Position numbers and translations under genes: made by a program. 7,145 nt of DNA from Gammaproteobacteria bacterium (GTDB lineage Bacteria > Pseudomonadota > Gammaproteobacteria > GCF-002020875), in contig JABHIC010000440.1 of assembly GCA_018671205.1 (NCBI GenBank), positions 1-7,145 on the forward strand, given 5' to 3'. Every line of letters begins with the position of its first letter. Position 1 is the stretch's first letter. Below, piece after piece: positions 1-5,511 of the stretch. The notes under the pieces are model-generated. The model ran no database searches. It was not told the origin of the DNA and saw only the letters and a program-made list of their open reading frames with translations.

Positions 1-1
1 T

Positions 2-220
2 CTCTCTTTTCTGGGGCTGGTGAGCGTCAGTCTGGGGGTGTTGAATCTGTTGCCGATTCCGATGCTGGATGGTGGTCATCTTTTCTATTATTTCATCGAG
101 TGGGTGAGTGGGTCCCCCCCGTCGGAGTCAGCGATGTTGCTGGGGCAGCGGATTGGAGTGGTATTTCTGGTTGGATTGATGTCTCTGGCGCTATACAATG
201 ACCTCATTCGCCTGCTTTAG
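2..220 (+). CDS. rseP: RseP, site-2 (intramembrane) zinc metalloprotease, C-terminal 72 residues (5' truncated by window edge)
   Basis: RseP is an inner-membrane zinc protease that cleaves the anti-sigma factor RseA after DegS, releasing sigma-E during envelope stress; it also removes remnant signal peptides. Only the C-terminus is visible. Seen: an open frame from base 2 with the S2P motif NLLPIPMLDGGH (N-x-x-P-x-x-x-LDG, whose Asp is the third zinc ligand), followed by a short loop and a final hydrophobic segment (IGVVFLVGLMSLALY) ending in YNDLIRLL. This closely matches the end of E. coli RseP (ALFNDFSRL). The HExxH part of the active site lies outside the window. A C7 tract (114-120) encodes the Ser-Pro-Pro of the loop. 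The stop is TAG at 218-220, with bamA 44 bases downstream, the usual neighbour. Family assignment is confident; start and full length cannot be seen. Confidence 0.95.
   Translation, partial: LSFLGLVSVSLGVLNLLPIPMLDGGHLFYYFIEWVSGSPPSESAMLLGQRIGVVFLVGLMSLALYNDLIRLL
171..199 (+). promoter_or_regulatory. Weak sigma-70-like promoter candidate for bamA inside the rseP tail
   Basis: TTGGAT (171-176) and TACAAT (194-199) are 17 bases apart. The -10-like hexamer differs from TATAAT at one position, while the -35-like hexamer matches TTGACA at only three of six. The pair lies about 65 bases upstream of the bamA ATG. In E. coli, bamA also has promoters, including sigma-E ones, within rseP, so a promoter here is plausible. 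I see no convincing sigma-E pattern (GGAACTT with TCTGA). A match this loose is expected by chance, hence the low confidence. Confidence 0.2.
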
Positions 221-264
221 TGGTTTAATAAACAGATTGGGTTAAAAAAAGGTTAGTTTATAAA
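221..264 (+). other. rseP-bamA intergenic leader, AT-rich with palindromic GTTTA/TAAAC sequence
   Basis: This is the longest gap in the window, 44 bases. It holds an 11-base palindrome with a single central base, GTTTAATAAAC (223-233), an A7 tract (244-250), and a second related sequence, GTTTATAAA (256-264), touching the bamA start codon. The 224-233 arm can also pair with 256-264 with one bulged base, around a 22-base loop. Pairing is almost all A-U, so any hairpin would be weak. There is no terminator-like GC stem with a U-run, so read-through from rseP into bamA is likely. The only Shine-Dalgarno-like bases are AAGG at 249-252, with a long 12-base spacer to ATG 265. Confidence 0.4.
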
Positions 265-2547
265 ATGGTTCAACGTGTTATTTTTTCACTCGCTCTTCTC
301 TTTTTATCATTCACATCATCGGCTTTCGAGCCATTTGTGATTGAGGATATACGGGTTGAGGGGCTACAACGTATATCCGCAGGGACTATTTTCAACTATC
401 TGCCACTAAAAGTGGGGGATAAACTGGATAGTCACCGCTCAGCAGCGGCGGTTAAAGCACTTTATAAAACCGGATTTTTCAAGGATGTTCGTCTGGAACA
501 GGAGGGGCATCTGCTCTTGGTCTCCGTCGTCGAGCGTCCGGCCATTGCGGATATCTCCATTGAGGGGAACAAGGTCATCAAGACAGAAGAGTTGAGGCAG
601 GGGCTAAAAAGAGTGGGTCTCTCGGAAGGGGAGGTTCTGGATCGTGCACTGCTGGACAAGGTAGAGGCTGAGCTGCGACGACAGTACCTTGGAATGGGAC
701 GATATGGGGTGGAGATTGAGACGACGGTTACCCCGCTGGAGCGCAACCGTTCGGCACTACGTATTCAGGTTACAGAGGGAGAGAGTGCCCGTATTCAGCA
801 GATTACACTGATTGGTAACCAGGCCTTCGAGGCCGAGCAGTTACGCGATCTGTTTCAACTCAATACCGGGAACTGGCTCTCTTTCTTTACCAAAAGTGAC
901 CGCTACTCCAGAGAGAAGCTGACCGGAGACCTGGAGACGCTACGCTCCTGGTATCTGGATCGGGGGTATATCCATTTTGAGGTCACCTCTGCACAGGTTT
1001 CGATTACCCCGAATCGACAGGGTATCTACGTCACCATCAATATGGATGAGGGCAAGCAGTTTATCCTGGGGGATGTAGCACTGAAGGGGAAGATGGTAGT
1101 TCCTGAGGCAGAGCTGCAGGAGAAGGTTACCCTCAAGGAGGGAGAGATCTTCTCTCGCAAAGAGATTGCGGTCATCAATGAGGCACTTTCTGACCATCTG
1201 GGTGAAGCTGGATATGCCTTTGCCAATATTAATGTGATCCCTGAGGTCAATGAGGATAAGCAGATTGTGGATCTCATCTTTTTGGTCGATCCGGGTAATC
1301 GGGTCTATGTCAATCGGGTGAATATCACCGGTAATACCAAAACGCAGGATCTGGTGGTTCGTCGAGAGATGCGCCAGTATGAGGGGAGTCGTTATTCAAA
1401 CAGAGAGATTGAGCGTTCTCAGACCCGCTTGCGTAAATTGGGTTATTTTGAGGATGTGACGGTGGAGACGCTACCGGTGGCAGGAACAACGGATCAGGTG
1501 GATCTTAATTACCAGATTGAGGAGAAATCGACCGGCAGTATGATGCTGGGGTTGGGGTACTCACAAACCAGTGGCATCGTATTCAATACCAACCTGAAGC
1601 AGGATAACTTTATGGGATCAGGTAAACAGGTTGATTTTGAGTTCAATAATAGTGATACCGAAACGGCCTATGGGCTCGGCTATCGTGACCCCTACTTTAC
1701 CGAGGATGGTGTGAGTCTGGGGGTGGGCGCACACTATCGTGAACTGGATAACTCGGATGAGGTCACCTCCTATAGTTATGATTCATTAGCCGCCAATTTT
1801 GATGTTGGCCTGCCTACCAGTGAATATGAGCGCCTTTTCATCGGCTTTGAGCCGCAGCGTCTCTCTAATGTAAATTGTGGGAGCAGCGGTGTAACCTCGC
1901 TCTGTACAACGCTGATTGCGCAAGAAGGGGGAGACTCCTTCGATGTGATGGAGCTCACTACAAGCTGGAGCCGGGACAGTCGCAACCGGGCCATCTTTCC
2001 GGATCAGGGAGGGTATCAACAGTTTCGGGCAGAGATGGGGGCACCTGGAGGGGTGGAGTATTACATGGTGGGGTATCGCCATGACCTCTTTTTCCCGCTC
2101 ACTGAATCGTACACCCTGTTGCTGAAGGGCGAGGTGGGCATGGGGGATGGTTATGGAGATCAGAGTAAGCTGCCCTTCTTTAGCCGGTACTATGCCGGTG
2201 GTGAGAGTTCAGTCCGTGGTTTTGCCGGTAACTCTATTGGTCCTCAGGATGTCGGTACCGGGAAATCTGTGGGAGGAAACCTGAAAGGGGTTGCTAATGC
2301 AGAGATCATTCTGCCGGTCCCCTTTCTTGAGGATGTAAAACTGACCCGTATCAGTGGGTTTGTCGATATGGGTAGTGTAGCGGACTCAACCAGTGATTTG
2401 AGTGGCTACCTGAGAGCCTCCGCAGGGCTCTCCGCCAAGTGGCTCTCTCCCATCGGACCGCTCAGCTTTAGCTGGGCCAAGCCGCTAAAAGAGAAGAGTG
2501 GAGATGATCTAGAGGCTTTCCAGTTCCGACTGGGACAGATGTTTTAG
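265..2547 (+). CDS. bamA: BamA, outer-membrane protein assembly factor (Omp85 family, five POTRA domains)
   Basis: BamA is the central subunit of the BAM complex and folds and inserts beta-barrel proteins into the outer membrane. The product is 760 residues (E. coli 810). Seen: a signal peptide with likely cleavage after A20 (TSSA/FEP); five POTRA domains at about 22-91, 92-172, 173-262, 263-341 and 342-420 that align nearly without gaps to E. coli (FVIEDIRVEGLQR against FVVKDIHFEGLQR); then a 16-strand barrel to the end. The loop 6 motif VRGF is at 650-653. The C-terminus FQFRLGQMF ends in Phe, as typical outer-membrane beta-signals do. About 27 of the 50 residues missing relative to E. coli come from loop 6, between VRGF and VGGN, and the E. 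coli loop 6 Cys pair is absent with them. The only Cys residues of the protein are C538 and C547, in the expected extracellular loop 4. ATG 265 gives a clean signal peptide, though its ribosome-binding site is weak. Confidence 0.98.
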   Translation: MVQRVIFSLALLFLSFTSSAFEPFVIEDIRVEGLQRISAGTIFNYLPLKVGDKLDSHRSAAAVKALYKTGFFKDVRLEQEGHLLLVSVVERPAIADISIEGNKVIKTEELRQGLKRVGLSEGEVLDRALLDKVEAELRRQYLGMGRYGVEIETTVTPLERNRSALRIQVTEGESARIQQITLIGNQAFEAEQLRDLFQLNTGNWLSFFTKSDRYSREKLTGDLETLRSWYLDRGYIHFEVTSAQVSITPNRQGIYVTINMDEGKQFILGDVALKGKMVVPEAELQEKVTLKEGEIFSRKEIAVINEALSDHLGEAGYAFANINVIPEVNEDKQIVDLIFLVDPGNRVYVNRVNITGNTKTQDLVVRREMRQYEGSRYSNREIERSQTRLRKLGYFEDVTVETLPVAGTTDQVDLNYQIEEKSTGSMMLGLGYSQTSGIVFNTNLKQDNFMGSGKQVDFEFNNSDTETAYGLGYRDPYFTEDGVSLGVGAHYRELDNSDEVTSYSYDSLAANFDVGLPTSEYERLFIGFEPQRLSNVNCGSSGVTSLCTTLIAQEGGDSFDVMELTTSWSRDSRNRAIFPDQGGYQQFRAEMGAPGGVEYYMVGYRHDLFFPLTESYTLLLKGEVGMGDGYGDQSKLPFFSRYYAGGESSVRGFAGNSIGPQDVGTGKSVGGNLKGVANAEIILPVPFLEDVKLTRISGFVDMGSVADSTSDLSGYLRASAGLSAKWLSPIGPLSFSWAKPLKEKSGDDLEAFQFRLGQMF

Positions 2548-2579
2548 CAAAAATAGTGCACAACAGGATTAGTATATTG

Positions 2580-3137
2580 ATGAATATAAGGTATGTAATT
2601 GAGCGAGGAGGGGTGTTGTTACTTCTACTGGCAACTGTTTCGGCATCTCAGGCTGCAGAGAGTACCCCCGGTAGTAAGATCGGTTTTGTGAATATTAATC
2701 TGCTGCTACAGAAGGTTCCTCAGGCAACTGCAGCCACAAATCGATTGGAGGTCAAATTTGGGGGGCGGAAAACCGAGATTCTCGACTTCCAGAAGAGCTG
2801 TAAAAAGATGGAGGAGGAGCTGGAGCGTGAGGCGGTGGCACTGAGTCAACAACAGAAGCAGAAGCAGCTCAGAAAAATTCGTTCCTGTAGCAGTGAACTG
2901 AAATTGATGGATGAAGAGTATGGGGCTGACCTTCGTATTGCACAGGCGGAAGAGCTGCAGAAGCTACAGAGCCTGGTTTACAAAACTGTGGATCAGATTG
3001 CCAAGAGTGATCAGTTTGACCTGATTGTTAATGAGTCCGTTATTTTTGCCTCTCCACGTGCGGATATCTCACTGAAGGTGCTGAAAGTACTAGAACAGCT
3101 CTCTGAACAGTCCCAAGCCAAAGAGTCAACAAAGTAA
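2580..3137 (+). CDS. skp: Skp/OmpH-family periplasmic chaperone
   Basis: Skp is a trimeric periplasmic chaperone whose helical tentacles hold unfolded outer-membrane proteins on their way to BamA. The product is 185 residues from ATG 2580 (E. coli 161). Seen: a basic N-terminus, a hydrophobic core (VLLLLLATVSA) and a signal cleavage site near A25; then KIGFVNINLLLQKVPQ, matching E. coli KIAIVNMGSLFQQVAQ; FGGR matching FRGR; a long charged, Gln-rich helical hairpin (about 64-140); and a C-terminal strand FDLIVNE (E. coli IDLVVD). A GTG at 2556 opens the frame eight codons earlier, but no Shine-Dalgarno precedes it, while AGGA (2565-2568) lies 11 bases before ATG 2580 and the later start gives a normal signal peptide. 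Two Cys (C74, C103) lie on opposite arms of the predicted hairpin, which is unlike E. coli Skp. The gene ends with tandem stops TAA TAG. It lies between bamA and lpxD, as usual. Confidence 0.93.
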   Translation: MNIRYVIERGGVLLLLLATVSASQAAESTPGSKIGFVNINLLLQKVPQATAATNRLEVKFGGRKTEILDFQKSCKKMEEELEREAVALSQQQKQKQLRKIRSCSSELKLMDEEYGADLRIAQAEELQKLQSLVYKTVDQIAKSDQFDLIVNESVIFASPRADISLKVLKVLEQLSEQSQAKESTK

Positions 3138-3167
3138 TAGCGTGGCCAACTTTTTGGTGAAGCGCTA
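3138..3167 (+). promoter_or_regulatory. Possible hairpin in the skp-lpxD gap containing the lpxD Shine-Dalgarno
   Basis: TAGCG (3138-3142) is exactly complementary to CGCTA (3163-3167). Inside it, CCAA (3146-3149) can pair with TTGG (3154-3157) around a CTTT loop, leaving a small internal loop. The structure starts at the second skp stop codon and ends three bases before the first lpxD ATG. It contains GGTGA (3156-3160), the best Shine-Dalgarno match for that start. It is not a rho-independent terminator because no U-run follows the stem. It could tune lpxD translation, act as an RNA-processing boundary, or be chance. Read by eye; no folding energy was computed. Confidence 0.3.
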
Positions 3168-3170
3168 TCC

Positions 3171-4274
3171 ATGCGGGCTAGTGGGGTTAGAATGTCATTG
3201 GTCGAGATGATGAAAGAGGTGGTTCGGACCTATAGTCTGGCTGAGATTGCAGAGCAGATTGGGGCCACGCTATTGGGCGAAGCCGAATGCCCGGTCGAGG
3301 ATATTGCTCCGCTCAACCGTGCTACGGCTAATCAGCTCTCTTTTCTCTCTTCCCCTAAATTTCAGTCAGAGCTTGCCGGTACGGATGCCGCCGCAGTGAT
3401 TCTCCGTCCAGAGCAGCAGGATCTGTTTGCTGGTAATCGACTGTTGATGGATGATCCCTATCTGGGGTATGCAAAAGCAGCGACACTTTTTCACCCGTTT
3501 AAGCTGCAGGAGTTTGGTGTACACCCTACCGCAACCGTCCATCTATCAGCGATTATTGATGCGGGCTCCTGGATAGGGCCAAGATGTATGGTAATGGCGG
3601 GTGTCAGGATATCTTCAGGGGTTCATCTTGGACCCGGTTGCCTGATCGCTGAGGATGTTGTCATTGGGAGCAGAAGCCGATTAATTGCCAATGTAACGGT
3701 GATGGATAAAACGGTCATTGGTGAGGCATGCATTATCCATCCGGGGGCAGTGTTGGGGAGTGATGGTTTCGGTTTTGCTCAGCAGGAGGGGCGCTGGATT
3801 AAAATTCCTCAACTGGGCCGAGTGGTATTAGGTGATGATGTCGAGATTGGAGCCAATAGCACGATTGATCGGGGAGCATTTGAGGATACGGTCATCGAGC
3901 GTGGGGTGAAGCTGGATAATCTGGTTCATCTCGCACACAATGTCCACATTGGGGAAGATTGCGCAATGGCTGCAATGGTAGCTGTGGCAGGAAGCACAAC
4001 CATTGGGGCGGGTTGTACTTTTGGTGGACAGGTGGGGATTGTGGGACATCTGGATATTGCCGCAGGAACCCACTGCACCGCGAGAACCATGGTCACTCAC
4101 TCCATTCGAGAGCCGGGCCTCTACTCCTCGGCAACGCCGGCTGACCCTAACCGTAAGTGGCGGAGAAATGTGGCACAATTTAGGAATTTGAATGACTCTA
4201 TTAAACGCTTGCGAGCGTTGGAAAAGAGGGTTAAACAGTTAGAACAGTCTGTAACAGAGGAAATAGAAGAATGA
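3171..4274 (+). CDS. lpxD: LpxD, UDP-3-O-(3-hydroxyacyl)glucosamine N-acyltransferase
   Basis: LpxD adds the N-linked 3-hydroxyacyl chain from acyl-ACP to UDP-3-O-acyl-glucosamine, the third step of lipid A synthesis, in the cytoplasm. Seen (367 residues from ATG 3171; E. coli 341): an N-terminal uridine-binding domain with LSFLSSPKF (SPKF at 61-64, where E. coli has NPKY); a left-handed beta-helix of hexapeptide repeats from about residue 115; the signatures GSDGFGFA and IPQLGRVVLGDDVEIGA; catalytic His H256 in HLAHNV (E. coli H239) and H293 (E. coli H276); M307 at the E. coli M290 chain-length position; and a C-terminal charged helix (SIKRLRALEKRVKQLEQ). The start is uncertain. ATG 3171 has GGTGA ten bases upstream, but 3192, 3207 and 3210 are in frame, and homology to E. 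coli begins only around residue 20, so the true protein may be up to 13 residues shorter. It overlaps fabZ by four bases. Confidence 0.96.
   Translation: MRASGVRMSLVEMMKEVVRTYSLAEIAEQIGATLLGEAECPVEDIAPLNRATANQLSFLSSPKFQSELAGTDAAAVILRPEQQDLFAGNRLLMDDPYLGYAKAATLFHPFKLQEFGVHPTATVHLSAIIDAGSWIGPRCMVMAGVRISSGVHLGPGCLIAEDVVIGSRSRLIANVTVMDKTVIGEACIIHPGAVLGSDGFGFAQQEGRWIKIPQLGRVVLGDDVEIGANSTIDRGAFEDTVIERGVKLDNLVHLAHNVHIGEDCAMAAMVAVAGSTTIGAGCTFGGQVGIVGHLDIAAGTHCTARTMVTHSIREPGLYSSATPADPNRKWRRNVAQFRNLNDSIKRLRALEKRVKQLEQSVTEEIEE
4256..4261 (+). promoter_or_regulatory. Ribosome-binding site of fabZ within the lpxD 3' end
   Basis: AGAGGA lies nine bases upstream of the fabZ ATG at 4271, inside the last codons of lpxD. 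It is the clearest Shine-Dalgarno match of the window. It supports ATG 4271 over the in-frame ATG 4280 and suits efficient coupled translation of fabZ. Confidence 0.6.
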
Positions 4275-4720
4275 ACCAGATGGATATTCATGAGGTGATG
4301 AACCACCTGCCACATCGCTACCCATTTTTACTGGTCGATAAGGTGTTGGATTTTGAGGTGGGTAAGCATCTGCGGGCGATCAAGAATGTCACTATCAATG
4401 AACCCTTCTTTCAGGGCCACTTCCCTCATATACCGGTGATGCCCGGAGTATTGATCATGGAGGCACTGGCACAAGCGACGGGTATTCTCTCCTTTAAGAC
4501 CACAGGAAATCTGCCCTCAGAAAACTCTCTCTACTATTTTGTCGGGATCGACAAGGCCCGTTTTCGTAAACCGGTAGAACCGGGTGACCAGCTGCTGCTG
4601 GAGGTGGAGTTGGTGCGCCGTATTCGGGATATCTGGAAGTTCAAGGGACGGGCAACCGTGGATGGTGAGCTGGTGGCCAGTGCAGACCTGATGTGTGCCG
4701 AGAAAGAACTCGACCATTGA
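4271..4720 (+). CDS. fabZ: FabZ, 3-hydroxyacyl-[acyl-carrier-protein] dehydratase
   Basis: FabZ dehydrates 3-hydroxyacyl-ACP to trans-2-enoyl-ACP in fatty acid elongation. It thereby draws on the same pool of 3-hydroxyacyl-ACP that LpxA and LpxD use, so its level affects the balance between phospholipid and lipid A. The product is 149 residues, the usual family length (E. coli 151). Seen: a hot-dog fold protein with the N-terminal signature LPHRYPFLLVDKVLDF, the catalytic His H50 in FFQGHFP and catalytic Glu E64 in LIMEALAQATG, plus the conserved YYFVGIDKARFRKPVEPGD. The start ATG overlaps the lpxD stop (ATGA 4271-4274). The stop TGA overlaps the likely TTG start of lpxA (TTGA 4717-4720). All expected catalytic residues are intact and nothing is odd. 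Confidence 0.98.
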   Translation: MNQMDIHEVMNHLPHRYPFLLVDKVLDFEVGKHLRAIKNVTINEPFFQGHFPHIPVMPGVLIMEALAQATGILSFKTTGNLPSENSLYYFVGIDKARFRKPVEPGDQLLLEVELVRRIRDIWKFKGRATVDGELVASADLMCAEKELDH

Positions 4721-5496
4721 TCCATCCCAGTGCGATTATTGACCCTGCTGCAACGCTCGCTGAGGGGGTTGAGGTAGGTCCCTACTCCGTCATCGGCGCA
4801 GATGTCACCATTGGTGCCGGGAGTAAAATTGAATCCCATGTGGTCATCAAGGGGCCAACCACCATTGGAGAGAATAACCACCTCTTTCCGTTTGGTTCGA
4901 TTGGTGAGGATCCACAAGATCTGAAGTATCAGGGGGAGCCCACCACGCTGGAGATTGGTGATAATAATATCTTTCGTGAGTGTTGTACGGTTAATCGTGG
5001 CACGGTGGGTGGAGGGGGTACGACACGGATCGGTAACCAAAATCTGATTATGGCCTATGTCCATATTGCCCATGATTGCATCATTCATGACCATGTGATT
5101 CTGGTCAATAACACCTCTCTGGCGGGGCATGTCACGATCCATGACCATGTCACCTTGGGCGGGTTTACCCTGGTTAGTCAGTTCATCACCATTGGTTCTT
5201 ATGTTTTTTCAACCATGGGCAGTGCGATTAACAAGAGTATTCCTCCTTATATCCAGGTTTCGGGTAACCTGGCGCGCCCGGTCAGTCTCAATCTGGTAGG
5301 GTTGAGGAGAAAAGGGTTTGACCAGAGCGCACGTAGTGCCATGAAACAGGCATTCAAGTGGATGTTTCGTGAGAAAGTGGCCCTGCCAGAGGTGGTGAAG
5401 CGGGTGACGGATCTCTGTCTGCAGCACCCCGAGCTGACACGGTTTCGGGATTTTCTTGTGGAACAGAGTGAAAGCAAAGTCGGTATCCTCCGTTAG
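4717..5496 (+). CDS. lpxA: LpxA, acyl-ACP--UDP-N-acetylglucosamine O-acyltransferase
   Basis: LpxA transfers a 3-hydroxyacyl chain from ACP to the 3-OH of UDP-GlcNAc, the first step of lipid A synthesis, as a cytoplasmic trimer. I place the start at TTG 4717, giving 259 residues (E. coli 262) and the family-typical N-terminus MIHPSAIIDPAA. A GTG at 4693 would add eight residues (MCRERTRP) with no counterpart in E. coli or Pseudomonas LpxA. Seen: hexapeptide beta-helix to about 184; K70 (E. coli K76) in DLKYQGEPT; catalytic H119 (E. coli H125) in HIAHDC; H138 (E. coli H144) in LAGHV; R198 (E. coli R204) in GLRRKGF; C-terminal helical domain ending GILR. Differences: S154 replaces E. coli H160, N93 replaces H99, and M167 replaces the chain-length residue G173, as in P. 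aeruginosa, where Met goes with 10-carbon selectivity. The other key residues and full length argue for an active enzyme. Confidence 0.96.
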   Translation: MIHPSAIIDPAATLAEGVEVGPYSVIGADVTIGAGSKIESHVVIKGPTTIGENNHLFPFGSIGEDPQDLKYQGEPTTLEIGDNNIFRECCTVNRGTVGGGGTTRIGNQNLIMAYVHIAHDCIIHDHVILVNNTSLAGHVTIHDHVTLGGFTLVSQFITIGSYVFSTMGSAINKSIPPYIQVSGNLARPVSLNLVGLRRKGFDQSARSAMKQAFKWMFREKVALPEVVKRVTDLCLQHPELTRFRDFLVEQSESKVGILR

Positions 5497-5511
5497 CGGC
5501 CTTAATCTGCG

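Noticed and set aside
114..120. C7 tract in rseP as a phase-variation switch
   Set aside because: Seven bases near the C-terminus of a conserved gene is short for slipped-strand switching; the frame is intact and encodes Ser-Pro-Pro. The A7 tract in rnhB (6779-6785) was rejected for the same reason.
1786..2082. Minus-strand frames opposite the bamA barrel and smaller ones elsewhere (462-746, 3828-4178, 5209-5565, 6435-6850)
   Set aside because: All overlap strong plus-strand genes, have unnatural Pro/Ser/Arg/His composition and no plausible translation signals or domains.
2556..2579. GTG 2556 as the skp start
   Set aside because: It has no Shine-Dalgarno and adds eight residues before a normal signal peptide; ATG 2580 fits better, though the longer form cannot be strictly excluded.
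4534..5148. A 204-codon open frame on the minus strand across fabZ and lpxA
   Set aside because: It lies entirely opposite two well-supported genes, shows no recognisable domain (Arg/Ser/Thr/Asn-rich, low complexity), and is the type of shadow frame expected from the codon bias of the real genes.
3171..5496. lpxD and lpxA as a recent duplication
   Set aside because: Both contain hexapeptide beta-helices and so look alike locally, but they are old, distinct families with their own signatures (LpxD GSDGFG and uridine-binding domain; LpxA DLKYQGEPT and helical C-terminus).
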